Source: Schistocephalus solidus
Lineage: Eukaryota; Platyhelminthes; Cestoda; Diphyllobothriidea; Diphyllobothriidae
Length of the DNA: 64,000 nucleotides
Reading direction: 5' to 3'
Assembly (NCBI GenBank): GCA_017591395.1
Contig: WEDG01000995.1
Location: 1-64,000 of the forward strand
Below, piece by piece: positions 9,646 to 24,600 of the stretch. Numbering within the stretch: position 1 is the first letter of the stretch; every line of letters starts with the position of its first letter. The translations under genes were made by a program, and so were the position numbers. Below the pieces are notes generated by a model. The model searched no databases. It was not told where the DNA came from and saw nothing but the letters and a program-made list of their open reading frames with translations.

Positions 9646-12600
9646 GTACGCGTGTATACTTTAACTTTTGGACAAGCCTGTCCTCCACCGCCTTACGGTG
9701 AGCCTACTTAACGAAGTTTGCACTTGCCAGATGATGCTGACCATTGCACGTGGTTCCATTAGGACCGTCGACGCCGGGCATCATCAGCGTCCTTCCCTTG
9801 TTCCAGTGCACGCAACTGAAAATTATGTTAAGGGACAGTAAGTGGCCTAGCAGAGGACTGCCTTTCTATCGCGTACGCTCATTCAAAACAAACTGGCTTA
9901 AGTCGAGAATCACATCGCAGAGAGTTTTCATAAGAGCCGCAGTGTGAGGGAGTGTTTGCAGTCTTGTTCTCGGGCCGGAGGAGCGCGTTTTCCAACTGAT
10001 TTCACAGCCATACAAGCCACGACATTTAGAGCTTCATTTTATGTTTAGCGTGCGTCAGCTTCATTGCGGTGCGGAAGAGCTAGACAGAACTCTCCTTTTC
10101 TATGCTTGTGAATTTTTGGGCTGTGCGCATGGAAAATGAGCAGCATCTAGAGGTGTTTGACAACCATCTTTCGAGTGAAGTGCACCGACTTCCCTGTCAA
10201 AATGATACAGTCGGCACTCGTTCCGACAACATCGCAAGGATATCCTAGGCCATCCAAAAAGACGACTGAGGTGGTTTGGGCACGTTTTTCTTCGTCCACC
10301 TCACGAGCTCTGCCCTCAATCCGGCACTGTTACCCGCATGGAGGGATTCGGGGGCGGGGTCCACTCAAAACCTACCTCGGCACAGTTCGTTAAGGCATGG
10401 AAGTGATTCTGGATCTTGATGAATGAAACAATAGACGGTATATGTGCCCGTGTGCCAGTCGTCTTGACATTATCTTGTCTATGGAGCCAATGAAGTGAGG
10501 CAAGTGAGAGAGGGAATGCGGTATTTTCTGTGAAACACCATAAACTAATTCGCGAAAGTTACTGCTGCTGCGCCGACTCCGTGTGGCACGTGGTGTACAT
10601 CGATGCATGTAGCAGTTGGACTGTCTGAGCGACCTGTCCTTCTGTCGCCTTGTAAAGCTTACGTGTCGTCAATTATCCTCATACTTTGGCTAGTGTTTTC
10701 GTGCTAGAATGGATATGCCTAAATTGAAGGGTTGCAACTGGTAGCTGTCCCGCGCTGGACAGTCACTCTTGTGTTCGTTTGTGTGATTTTTCGTCCTGTT
10801 GTCACCCCTTTGCCTTTGCTCATTCGGTTTCAGTTTATGCCTGTGTTGGAGAAATTGGAAAAATCGGAACAGGTAATCCGACTTTGCGAACATGCACTGC
10901 AGCTGATCGAATGTGCCGTCCTCAGCGCAGTCTCCGAGGGCCTGATTAGTTTTGAAGGCTCAACTGTGTCACCGGTCGATACCTCGTTTACATCCGTCGC
11001 TGGTGGAGGATATCCACTATGTGGTATGTCTTGCTCTCCCATCCTACACCTAAATGACTTTTTTTGTTTCCTCTCCTCCTTTGCTATTTGGTGCTGCCCA
11101 GAACCATTTAAAATTCCTATTGTTTCGAAACTGAGTTGCACCTATTCCAAGAAAATACAGTTTGTCATTTTGCTGGCTGGCATATTTTTTTCCCTTTGAC
11201 CTTTAATAAATGACCCATTTATATATGAAATTCGCCAGTCGCGAGTAACGACAACTGCCAGCTCTGGAGAGGACACAATTTGAAATTTGTTGACAGTGAA
11301 ACAGACCCACACAGCATCTGCTCCACACACATACGTCAGGTCGACCGTCGTAATCTGACGATGTCCACCGTATGCTCCACGGACGAGTGGTGCAGGGACG
11401 GTGACTTGCGCGCAAATTAATTTTAAGTGATAGTAGACTTGCATTGTATCTACCACACTCTCTCATCCCTTACTCGCCTGTGCCCGATATCAAGATATAT
11501 TCAAGAAAATCGGAGGTGGGGTCGGGCCCAGATGAAGCATTTCCGGGTTGCGGCATGAGCCTGCACCTACGCGTCCCATGTTGGGCACGTACACCCCTCA
11601 TATTCGGCATTGGTTATGGGATCGCATCTCAAATAGTGCCTGCCGTATCCTGATTTTGCCCCCATGTTTGGTCCAGCACATCTACCACGCGGTCCGTTTA
11701 GGGAGCAAGGACACACAACCGTCGTAGTCCGACGATGTCCACGATATACTCCATAACTGGTGTTGCAGGGACGGTGACTTGCACATGGATCCGTTTTAAG
11801 TGATAGTAGACTTGCGCTACATCTATCGCTCTTCCTCCTCCTCCCCCACCTGAGCCCGTTGTCATGTCAGAGTCAAAAAGACCGGAGGTGGGAGAGGACG
11901 CACTATCTGGCGCGACCGGAACCGCCCCTGGGCGTGCCGCAACACCTGACTCGGATCCCACAGAGTGGGAGTGCCATAAAGGCCACATTAAGAAGGAGCC
12001 ATTTCAGCCTGACTCTCAGTCCGCCAGTCAGCCACTCCACACAAAACACACATTGAGCTGACCACGCGGTCCGAGTTATCCCGTCAGTTGGCAACCTTCC
12101 AAGCCACGGCTTTTAGCGCACCGTGATAGTGTCAAGCTCGTCAGCTTGCTTATAGTGAGGAAAATGAGCTGGGCCGTTGACCTCACTCTCTCCCCCACCC
12201 CCACAATCAGACAACCGTCCGAGCCGGTCAGTTGTCTGATGATTAAGTTGGTGCATCCTCGTCTACGGGTATTACGTACACGCCCTGCCCCCCAAACACA
12301 AGCACCAAGATTTCACACAACAAGGAGGTTGAGTGACGCTCATCTCACACGTGTGACAATGCCATCGTAATCCGACGATGTCCATCGTGTGCTCCACAGA
12401 AGGGTGCTGCAGGGTCGGCGACTTGTACGCAAATAAGTTTTAAGTGATAGTAGACTTGCACATAATTTACCGCACTCTCTCTTTCCTTACCCGTATGTGC
12501 CCGGTGTCAATACGTAGTCAAGAAGTCCGGTGTCAACTGCGGAACTTCATCCAGTCCACTGTCCTCGATGTCCTCGGACGCGCACACCGTCAACAGGACT

Positions 12601-15600
12601 GGTTTAACCACAATGATGCCGACATCATCAATCAACTCGGGGAGAAGTATCGGCTACACAAAGCCTACATGAACCTTTGAACTGACACCACCAAATCAGC
12701 CTTCTTCAGATGCCGCCTCCTTTTACAGCAATGGCTGCGAGAAATGCAAAACGCGTAGATGGTCCGCAAGGCTGATGAAATCCAAGGGTATGCGTACCGT
12801 TATGAAATGAAAAACTTCTTCAAAGCCATCAAGTCAATCTACGGCCCCTGTATCAAGGGAACCGAACCGCTGCTCAGCTCTGACGGCACAATAATTTTGA
12901 CGGAGAAATTGAAAATTCTTAAGTGCTGGGCCGAGCACTTTCAGAACTGTCCTCTATCACTCATCAGCTATCATCGATGCTGCCAATGACCGGTTCCCCC
13001 AAGTGGACACGAACAATGAACCAGATCTGCCGCATTCCCTATCCGAAACCATCCAGACCTTGCAACAGATTTCCAGCGAGAAAGCACCGGGCTCCGACAT
13101 GATCCCGCCGGAAGTCTACAAGCACAGTGGGCCCCTGTTGATGGCACCAGGAGACGTGGTGCCAAGGACGAGTTCCTCAAGATTTCAAAGACGCGATAAT
13201 CGTCCATCTCTACAATCGGAAGGTGAACCGGCAACTCTGTGATAACCACAGAGGCATCTTGTTGCTCAACATCGCCGGGAAAGTCTTCGTCCGTACACTT
13301 CTTAATCGTCTGAACGGTCACCTAGAGCAGGGACTGCTCCTGAAAAGCCAATGTGGCTTTTGCCGAGACCGCGGAACAACCGACATGATTTTCGCCGTCC
13401 GCCAGCTACAAAAGAAGTGCCAGGAGATGCGAACTCACCTTTACTCTACCTTCGTGGATCTGACGAAAGCCTTTGACACAGTGAATTTCGCTGGACTGTG
13501 GAAAATCATGCAGAAATTCGGCTGTCCTGAGCGTTTCATGCACATGGTGCTTCAGTTTCACGACAGGATGATGGCGCGCGTCACTGACTACGGGACGGTA
13601 TCCGAAGTATTGGCATTCATTGAATTCTGTAATCGCTGTTCCGAATTTGCCTTCGTGTTTGGTCTGCGCAAAGTATGTTACCCATGCTACACCACTACAT
13701 TGCAGTTAATTGCCCCCTTTAAGTCAATGGCAGAGTGTAATTAGGTGGAATAGGCTGATGCTCCCTTGTATCACTGGCTGCTACTTACCTTCACAGACTC
13801 CAAGTGACAATTTAGAGTTCTTTGGAATTTTGTCGGCTTTACGACCTGGCATGTACGCTTACCATCTACTGACGCATCTCATCACTTTCTCGCTCGTTGC
13901 AATCACTGTCCCTCCAGGGTTTCTTGTAACCTCTTCGTAGCCCGCTTCCTGCACGTGGGCTATCTTCTGCCCCCTCACACAGCCTACTAATTTCCTGTTC
14001 CCTCGCTCAGAGCGTTAGCTTGTTGGTCTTTCATGCTCATGGGCGCGGGTTCGTGCGCGGTTTACTTGTAATGTTTATCACCCTCTTCCTCCTTCCATGT
14101 ATCTAATCGCGTCCTTTTTCTTACCATCCCGTGTAGATAGAGCCTTCGGTAACCTCTCCGCCCTATCTGCGGCCTCTGTTTGTACGAAGGACGAGAAGCT
14201 AATCGCTGCTACACGTAGCCTTACCGAACTCACAGCAGCCCTGCACACACGCATATTCAAACACCAGCTGACACTTGGCAACACTGAACACGCCTACGCC
14301 CTGGTCATGAACAACCCTGACAAGGCGAGGTATGTCCACTCTGGCAGGGTTAAAATAGGATCCGTATGGTTTTTGAGGGGTGCTTATAGCACACACTTCT
14401 CGCCACCTCCTTCTGTCCATAGCAAGCTAAATACGTTAAATAGGAGTAACTGGCTGGCCGGGTGCATGCGGGTACCTGTGGTTTGTGTACACTTGCAGAG
14501 CTGGCTGTTCATAATAACTGGCCTCCTGCGGCAGCGGTGGGAGAGAGCCGTGATGGCCGGTCACTTTTGTCGTATTCACTGAGGGTGTTGCGCCACCGCT
14601 ACCTGAGAGCCGGCCTTCATAAGCTACGTGCTTCTTTTCTCGACCCGGTGTCAGAGAAGCGATCACCTTGAAGCCTTTCTCGACACTGTTCGTCTGGACA
14701 TGAAGTGTTCACTTGGAAAAGATAATGTGTCGAGCTGTCCAGACCTTCTGCGGTGAATCGCCACGCGTATAGGGTACAATTCAAGACATCATAAAGACCC
14801 GTTAAGGGTGGAAGTGGATGTGACTTTTCTTTCCATCCTGCCATGCCTGCAGCGTTAGATAGCTATATCTCATTCTCAGACTTTTTGAAATCCTGATTAA
14901 TATTGTAAATCGACTTTCTCTTTGGTTGTTTTCATGCGTTTGCTTTATTTTGGTCCTTAGACAACGTGACTGTCTTCACATGTTTGTAACCACTCTCTGT
15001 GACCGAAAAGAAACAGCTGCACTGGTGAACTTCGACTATGGCGCCTTGGAGGACGAGGTTTGTGTTTGGCACCTCACATAGCCTGCCCATTACTTTACTT
15101 GTTTACCTCTGCGGGCTGCCTGGCTGTCCTATGCTCCCATTCAGCCTGCACATCAGCACCCCACCAGTTCCACCATCAGATCAGTATCTTGTTTGCTGCA
15201 TTATCCTTCCAGTGATTCTCGGTAGTTCCAGATCCTTCCTTCCTCCCTCCCTCCCCTCTGTGGCAAAGGGTGACTCCGACACCGCATGTGTCCAGTACAC
15301 TTTCTGGTCAAAGACTCCCAGATGTGGCGCCTTTTTCGTATTCTTCTACATTGCCAGGTTGTAGTCGTTGGTATTTGCACGCGTGACGGCAGAGTAGTCT
15401 ACACTTCAAGTCGGACTTTTGCATCCGGTAAATTCATCGAAAGTTGGGCTCGAGGATGCACTCGCGTACACTGCATGTCATGAAATATAAACCCAAATTC
15501 TGAAATGTGTTTTCGTTGGGGGAAGACACCTTGAGTAGGGTTGTAATAGTAATTATGGTGCAGCATAATCCTGAGGTATTTGATTCACTTCAGAGGGTAC

Positions 15601-18600
15601 CGGCTTTTGAAAGAGCTTCCTTCTGGCTGCCTGCCAAAAATGTCGGAATGTGTGAATGTTTTCCGTTCATTTTCAATGCTCACATTAATTAAAATATATT
15701 TTATAGGCATTGCGTATGAAAATATCTTTATTTTACCCATTTGGTAGCAAATTACCTCTTCAAAATTTCTACCTGAAGAAAGAGTACGTTTCCCTTCCAA
15801 ATATGTTTTCAACAGCTGAATACTTTCGAAACCTACCTGCTGTTAGATTTGCATTCACGGTTTTTCCAAACGACCCTACTGTATACATTCCATCTAAGAA
15901 GAATCAGACATTTTTCGACACCATTAGAAGACTGCACGCAGTGCTAATAAAAATAACTGTAAAATACGTGTGGGCCAGGTTGTATAATTTTATAAGCAGT
16001 AGTACTAAATGCGCATATAGGATGCTTCGTAAATGGACATTTCGGGGTCTTTAAAAATCTCATTATTGGAATCTTTTAAAATCAAAAGATAACTCTTTAC
16101 TTGATTATTGCACTTGAGAAAGACATACTTTTCTAGGAAATAAGTATAAAAAATATTAATCTAGTGTGTATTTGTATTTCGTTTGCTATCAAATCTACTG
16201 TACGTGTTAAAACCCAAAATGAGACTTCGTGAGCGAGGTGTTGGGGCATCTTGAGGTACCTCGAACGGTGTAGCCTGCACAAGATATCTTACTCCTTTGT
16301 AGACTATATTTTTTAGTCATTTTATCGCCAGAAGAGGCTAGGTTTCTGGGCGCTAGTCTATTTTACCTTGTACTCTCACGATTTACTATATTTACAACTT
16401 ATTAGGCGTTTTTCTAAAAGAAGGGACTACTATAAACACCACCTACCGTAATTCAAGAAATGTACGCAAATTCCCGCACCATCTCAAATTAGTCGGTGAT
16501 TGTCTCAGAGACGAAGACTCCTAAGTATCAGTACACCGTTTTGGGTAGAAATAGCAATTTTCTTGAGAAGAAAGGAAACTGCGATGGTTCGAATGTTTGT
16601 GTCACGTGAGTTAACGTGCTTTATCAAAGCGCATGAAGCTACTCGATGCGAACACTTGGGTAGTTAAGACAGCATAACTTCACAAACGTTCGAAAATATC
16701 TTTTAGATTATCCTCGGGCTAAGTATCTGTTAGGACTTCGTATAATATGCAGTATGGCAGCTAGTCAGTCACCAGCTTGATATTTTATTATAGGTTTAGA
16801 AACATTATCACTCGAATTTGGCGTACTTTTGCGTGTTTGCATTGTTCAGAACGCGGTTGACGAAGGTGTAGCGAATTTATCTCGATTTCGCGGATATGGA
16901 GGTCACACGACTAAAAAGGTCACTTGTCGAGCGGCTGGTCACAGGCTAAGAAATTACGAACTATTTAACAGCAGCTAGTATAAGCATGCCGTTTTCTGTA
17001 CATCAAAGGAATTTGTTTTCCGTAAAATTACTGTGTGATTTCCAACGACGGTGCAGTTTTTTATGTCCTCTCAATCGATGGATGCTGTACTTTGCTTCCA
17101 TAAAAACCTAAATATGACGGTTCTCGAAAGCTTTTATTTATGTAGTGAGTTCTGAGACGCTCCTTCTTTATGCTGTCTCATTCACTCGTGAAACCTAATC
17201 TCCGGGAAAATTATTCGTCCACAATGAAGGCCTGCAAAAGCTGTGCTCTTGATCATTTAACAAACCTCTGATTGGTTATCTCTTAAAAGAAAATGTATTA
17301 CCAAGTTATTTCGATTATGAATGTTCATATCGCTCCTCTTTATTAAAAAAATCAATGAAATACGTGAAGATTGTGTCCGCCTGTGCACGTTTCTCTGACA
17401 TATTCTGCATACGAAAAACTATCTTTTGTTTCTAACCCTGTTCGTCATTGCGTAAATGTGGACTCCCTTTGTAAGATTATAAATGCACCGCAACGGTCGC
17501 ATAAATCATGTAGCGTTGCCGGGTCGTCTATGCCCATTCCATTCCCAAAGGTTGACCTCGCAGCAGGTAAACCGCACAAAAAGTGTCTTGCCGTATGCTC
17601 TTTAGTCAAAATTGACGCTCGATGGTGAGACTTTTCAGTTACTTATGGCTTGGTTGCACATACCAAGAAGCTGCGGTAGTTTTAACATAACAGATTGCCT
17701 GCAGGCTCTCCTACTCTTTTCTAACGGAGAAGGCTACATCGAATTCACCAATAAGAATTTTTGCGGAAGCCAAAGCCTTTGATTTTCGGTAACGAACCCA
17801 CTTCTTCACATTTTACCCGACTTGGTTTGCGTGAACTGAAAAAAGAAGTAAACTTTCCTGTAAGCGGTAATTTTTTAGTAAACCTGCCCATTGAGCTCCA
17901 TGCCTCTACTAGAAAAGCAGGTAAAGATGCGCAACTTTGGCCTGCAATGATCAGTAGCGTAGAAAAGGTAGTGTTATTTGGTGCCCTAACTCTTGCCTCT
18001 TTTAAATATCCTAAAACATTTTCTGCATTCGAAAATTTCTTTTGCCTTATCCCTTGAACTTACTAAATAAAATACAGAACCTTTTATATTCCCCCACTTT
18101 CGGTTCTGCATTCCTACAGTACATATCGATAACATCTTACACGCCTCTGGGCGTCTGTCTACACGTGCAACACGTCTGATAAGTTCTTTACAAAATGTGG
18201 AATTTTCTCCTAATTAAACAAATATGCTCATGGTATCAGTAACAGGATAGAAACTAGGGTATTTTAAGTCAGTCCACGAACTAGACATTCATATGTGTGA
18301 GCCCTCGACAACTTTCTGCAAATTGTTCAGCGTAGTGTAGTTTGGCACTTTCACGCAAACCCCATTCGCCTCTTTAACTGGTGTTTTTTTAATTTTTCAA
18401 TTAATTTTGCGTTGCGTGTCCTGCCATCCCACAGTGCTTGATACGCACTGATCTAGCCTTATGTAATCGGCATGGCTTCATCTAGCGTATAACCGAGAAA
18501 ATAGGGCTGTAGTGTGGGTTCTTTCGATGCCACGGTTTAGTTCCACTCAAGGTAGGTATGCGTGGTACGTCTGTAATCCTACCTGATTTAGCCGGCCTCT

Positions 18601-21600
18601 ATGATTCTGCAAAGCTTTATGAGGTTTCTTGGGAATTTCGAGTACAGATGGCCCCCAAAGCCGCCCAGGTTGTTTGCTCACGGTTGGCTCCCCAAGCTCT
18701 TTCGTCCAAAAAACTAACCACAGGGCAGTGGGGTATAATTCCATTTATTTAATGGTGGTTAACGGGCGCCATGTCACAGCAACGTGGTCGGGCGTTGTGG
18801 TGTTCTGCAAAGTGGATGACGTGCCATACCTGAGCTCCCTAGCGCTCGGATAGCACTGCCGCTGTTGATCCGTTTATGCTTATGTGCCAGGTCTGGGAGC
18901 CAGCTTTTTTTCACAGCCAGCCCTCTTACCAGTATTTGCTTTCTTCCCATCCCATTTGGTGTGTTCGTGTGTTTATCGCTGCTCGCATACACCTAAACAC
19001 CTTCATATTGTGTTGTTTTGAGGCAGAAAATCACTCTTTTTGATGTGGCAAGTCCAATTGAAACCCTCCGCTTGTCCAACACACTGGTTAGGCCGTTTCT
19101 CACCTGACAGCGACTGCTTAGCACGGCTTGTTGGAGAGGAGAATATGGAAATCCATCCACATCCCGATGTGTTCCAGTTTAAGGTCCCAGAATTGTGCTG
19201 GTCTGCGGCGGCTACATTGGCAGCTGTGGCATTTGCGAATATTTTTTATGAGGGGTGGATAGGAAGGGCTGTTTTAGTTCCTTACCTTCGTCGATCAGGC
19301 ACACATTGGTTCGGGACGAACGTTTTTTTAATCGGGATCAGTCTACCCTCGCTGTTCTTTGTCCATGTCACTTCTTGACTATTCATTTATTATCAGCATG
19401 CGAGATCTCTAGACTAGAACTCCACGTTGTGATGGGTAAAATGGAAATGTAACCACTGCACCCTCCCCTCCTCGACAGCGATACTTACGCGACTGCTACT
19501 TACCTTCGGCAAGTAGACATCTGCGTTTTGGTTATCTACCCCGAAAATGATGCATTCGAATGTATGCACACCCTACTTATTTGCTTGATGGCAGCTTACA
19601 CCATAAAACCGCAAGAAGTCTTAGTTATTAAGTTGATCCAATTGTCAAAAAGTGGCGGCCTTGGTAGGATTAGAACCCTCTGTAGCAAGTGAAAGGCTTT
19701 AGTACTGTCAACGCTCTAACCACCTGAGCTACGAGGCGCCGCTTGGAGCCGTGCTTTTAATTACACTTGGTCAAGTTACCCGCCCAGCTTACTACAGCGT
19801 ATGGAATCCACCAATTCTAACTGCCCAAGCAGGATTTCCTAAGCAATCAATCTAGAATCCGCCAGATGCAGATTTAAATAACATTTTTGGTTGCACAAAA
19901 ACTTGTCGCTTGCTGTCGTGGGCTGGAATCTCACCAAGGCCGCTGAGATATTTTTAATTGAGTCAAATACATTATTCAACTCAGTCACCCCCCCCTTCCC
20001 ATATGATAATCTAACGTGCATTTCCGTGTATTTATGTGGTAAAATTTTTAATCATACTGGCATATTATTGTCCGGACAAGGCTCGGGGCTCAGTAGCAAA
20101 TGTACAGCTTCGAAATATGTGGGCTGTTATGGAATGATATTATTGGAAAATTGTTGTGTTGGCATCGTCATCGCAGTCCTAGTGAACAATATTCAACGAT
20201 GACGTTAAGTAGTGTTATGGATTGTCGTGTTGACGGGATACAGGGCCATCTGGTGGTTGATTTTAGTGGAGGTTGGTTGTGCTTCTTTATAGCAGCTGGG
20301 TTAAAACAAATACCTTGGCGCTGACTTTAGTTTTGAACTGTTACCAGCAGTCTCCATTGACAGGCGATGTGACTGGAGAAGTTCGCCCGTTAGGAATTGA
20401 GTGCTAGGTAAGCTGTCGTCAAATCAATGTGTGTATTTTGTCCAAGCAGATGATTATGCAAACTATTATTGTTATTATTATTTTACCGACGAAACACCTC
20501 TGCCCAGGCTCGAAATTCAGCCGCAACGGAATGATCGTGTTCCATACCGTGATCTATGAACGCCCCACTACCATTGCTACCACGTCCGATCGCAACCGAC
20601 AGGACAGGGAGCCTGTGGCTCAATGGTTAGGGCATTGGACTTCTAACCAACAGGTCGCAGGTTCGACCCTCGGGGTTGTCACCTGTGGTAGGGTTTGGTT
20701 GCCTGGTGAAGGCTAATAAAACAGAAATGGCCTCTTCCGTCTCCCTTCTCTTTGTCGGTAATGTTATTCTGTCCACCTCTCTGTCTGCCAACAGGTCATC
20801 GCCACGATCGAGGCTCGCGCCAAAACCGCTGACATTTTTTCCTCCACCACCTCCAGAGAGGCGCACAGACTGGGTCCTCGCAGCCTCCTGCGTGGCAACG
20901 CTGGAGATGTCCATGTGAGCACATGTGCGTCGACTGAGGACCAGACAGACTTTCTAGCCAGTCCCTTCTACGACCTTCTCTTCGCCTTCTATGTGCATCG
21001 CTCCCGGTTCCGTTCTGCGGCCGAAATCTGCTTTGAACAGGCTCTCCGACTTGCGGAGGAGATTAGCAACTGTGGCATAGCGGATACGGGCAAACGCGGA
21101 GGTCAGCTGGGTGGTGCCAGGGTGCTGGCCCTGTTGCAGCAACAAGCTCTTTGCTTGTCCAACACAATCAACCTACTGCAGCTGGTGCCACCGGAAGACC
21201 AGTGGCTCATTCAGCCCGCCTCCGTTGCTGGCTTCATTCAAGTGGGAGAGCAAGAGGAAATCGAATCAGTGGTAGGAACCTTTGATGTCTACTTGCGTGT
21301 TAACATTAGATGCTGGCAAACGTCCTTCGATGTCCGCAGCCCTGACTGCTCGTGCTCATGTGGTCCATTTTCTCAGTCGATTTGATAGATAATAAAGCAA
21401 CCAACCTTCGCAGCCTTCGTGTTAGCTAAAGGTGGCTTTGTTATTTAGGTCTCTCTCTCCCCGACAGTCGAATCATCCTATTTTTTAGCTGAATCTCCCA
21501 ATCACCGAGGGCGGGGAAGAAGACGGTAATATCTTCGATGACTGGGCCTTTGAGCTGGAGAAGGGCGCAGTAAAAGAAGATGAAGAGTTCACCGACGCTA

Positions 21601-24600
21601 TCATTGATGGGGCCAAGGGCGACGCCCCTGACAGTGTCTCTAACTACGCGTTGGCTCGTCATGCGAAGGGCAGGCGTGTCCTCACGCTAGCCGACATTCA
21701 ATGCCAGTATGTATTTCTGCGCGCTCGTCTTCGACTGGCACAGGTGTCTTGGGAACAGGGTATGCTACGCGTTGGCTCCACCTCTCTGGGCGAGCTCTAT
21801 GAGACTCTTACCAGTTCTGGCCTCTTTCATGTAAGTTTCCACCCTGGCCTTGCGCCCGGCCCCTTGTAACCGCCACCGTCGCCCATCTTGCTACTTCCGC
21901 TTTTTGTGTAGGAGGCATTCCGGCTGATGAGGTCTTTCAACCTTGACCCGAAAGTCCTCGTTGCTGCCGTGGCAAACCGCTGTGCGTCTCTCGCTCAACA
22001 TAAACTGGCCTCCACCAATACAGCGTCTGTGTTGCTTGGCAACGACGTACTGCCATCTAGTCTGCCAGCGTTGGCTACCTCGACATCGCCACTTGCGCTA
22101 GAACAGTGTCTCGTGCTGCAGTCCTTGACAGCACTTGCTGACGCGTTTACCGAAACCCAAGAGGAGGTGGAGGCATGTGCTGAGACTTCTAACGAGATTT
22201 GGACGGGCGCTCATTCACTTTCCAGGTAGGACATACTTATTTTCGTCCTCACCTCCACCCTGTCTTTGTGACAACTAAACTGTTTGACTTACCCTTGCCG
22301 GCTGCAATCTAACTGTCGTGTGTCCTCTGCCCGTGCCACATACATGACCTGCTCACCCTCCTTTCCCCTACCCCAAACCGAAAACAACAGTATTTCACTC
22401 TAGAGGGGCTGCAGTGAGCCCACATGAGACCATAACTACTGGCGTGGTTGTGTTTGCTTGGCTGTCTTAGGAGCAGCCCTTCACGCCGCGTCAGACACTG
22501 TGCCCAAGCCAATCACGCATTGCATGACAGATTTGAACTGTTGACTGGCTCATGGGATAGAGAAGAGTGAGAGAGAAGGACTGACAGGGAAGGAACTACC
22601 TTCAGCAGATTCCTCACTATGGTAAATCTAAGACGCTTAGCGCTATCGCGACGCGCTACGAGTCAGGGTTGGGACGTTTGCCAAATAACAGTATAGCTCG
22701 GTCCTCAGGACTGCGATCCAGGCAACAATGGCTCCTTCTCAGTGTTGCCTTTATGGCACTTACACGTGCGAGATCCGAGCCACCCTCATGAAATCCTGCT
22801 ACTTACTGCGTGGAACAACTCGTGTGTGGGACGCGCAGACAGGCTGTTAAGTTTTGTCAGCCACTGCATTTGAACTCAAATCTGGTTGTCTCAGGCATTG
22901 TCTTGTCCTCGGGGTAAGGGGGTGACTGGGGAAGGAGAATACGTTAGATGCCGCGCAAGTCTGCATCACCGCAGACTATTAGGCGCCTAAGTCACTGGTG
23001 TTGTTCCTACTCTGCGAGGTACGTGGCTGCTGTCGTCGCTTGTGGCGGTCGATCTGCGTATCCGAGATGCGCGTCAAGTTCGTTCTGTAGGACCAGTCAT
23101 CCAGTAGCCTTAAGACAGCTGATGGGCGTGTGTAGCTACCACAGTGCTTTGCTGCGCACCCGATCAATTTTCAGGTCCATGAGCATGCATCGCCCTCCTA
23201 GCAACCACCATGCCTTACCTTTATTCGACAACGAAGCTATCTGTCCGATCTTTAACTTAACATCTATTCAACTAAAACAACCGAGCTACGGCGTTTTTTG
23301 TTGTCATCGCGCCCTGAGTGTCCGGCAACTTGCTTTCTCGTGGCAGCAGTATGACTGACCAGTTATGCACACCCTTGCGTTTTCCCGGTCTAGTGATCTT
23401 CTCACACTGTACTGGAGCCTCCTGAGAATTCTGCTGACCAACCTGGACGGTGCGAGTGCAAGACGTAGAGGCGTTGGCGCCGTCTGGGACCTAGCACTGA
23501 CGGCCTTGCATATCCTCCTCTCCTCCGAACCTCAACCCGTACAGATTCCCAGTTGGCTGACACAAATGCTCCTCCGTGATCCGTTCACAGTGTTGGGTAA
23601 AACTGTGACCGCATCTTCGGACCTTCGTCCACTACCTTCCGCGGTAACACCTTACTTGCGTCTGCTTTTGAAATTTGACCGTCTGCAGGAGGCCTACAGA
23701 TTATCCTGTGATGTTCTCACCTCAGCTTTGGGGCCGGAGGCAGTGCCCTTATTCTCGTCGATCAAGACGGTAAATTTTCGGGCTGTCTGTGTCCACCTTT
23801 TGTCGAGATTAGGCAGTCCTACTAAATCCATACAAAGCATCTTTCGCTTTCTTGCCGGGTGTAAAGCCTTTCTATTCGAATTTCTCTCTTTTATGCAGTA
23901 CCCTGTTGGAAATCCTCATCTGGCTCAACTAAATTAGCTAACAGGAACGATGATCTGTCGCTCTTGACACCGCTTCCACTCGGCTAAGCACAAGACACCT
24001 CAATCTAGGTCCTGTTGGCATAATTGAGCACACTGACCTCATTGTGCCTGGTAGTGTTAGTGTAGGTTAACACTTTTCTCCGCTAAGGCTGAGTCCTTAA
24101 TCGGGTTGGTACGATTCCGGTTTTCCGGAGAGGCTGGGATGTACTGCAGAACGTTACTACCCGTACAATGACTATATGCCCAGCTTTTCGCGTTAAATTC
24201 TAGCTATTTGTCTATATTCTGTCAATTTCGTCTGATAAGGAGTCCTTTGTTCTTGTCATGCGCCTCGTTGAACAAAACCGATCATGAAGGGTCCTATGAG
24301 GCAGAGTTGAAGCCCTCATCTGTTAAACCCGCACATGGAGCTCTCTACGTTGACGACGTCCCTCGTTCTTATACCCGATTGCGCCTGTATCCTCGATGCC
24401 CAGTTGATTTCTGTGTTGTGTCTGCCTTGTAGACTAATCTCAATCAGCTTAAAATCGACATTCAGGCCTTTCCTCATCGCGTCAATTCTGCGGCCTTCTG
24501 TCTACCCCAAAGTCTCCTGCTTCACTTGCTGAGAGAACTTGGTCGTGCGGCAAAAGATTCATCCATTCATGCTGCCGTAAGTCAACACTGCCTTGGTCTC

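Larger units (their letters stand above)
15058..20794. other. 5.7-kb NUP160 intron
   Basis: It holds family B (15490-16080), a tRNA-like copy (19653-19742) and a SINE at its 3' end (20607-20790). Between 16100 and 19600 I see AT-rich sequence with short frames (17371-17628, 17761-18057, 19040-19378) that have no domain or splice support. Confidence 0.6.

Noticed and set aside
19653..19742. Functional tRNA gene on the minus strand
   Set aside because: Good A- and B-boxes, but no matching acceptor stem could be drawn.
20607..20690. Functional tRNA-Arg gene
   Set aside because: A- and B-boxes and the anticodon arm are present, but the acceptor stem strands do not pair and the sequence continues into a SINE tail shared with 57745.
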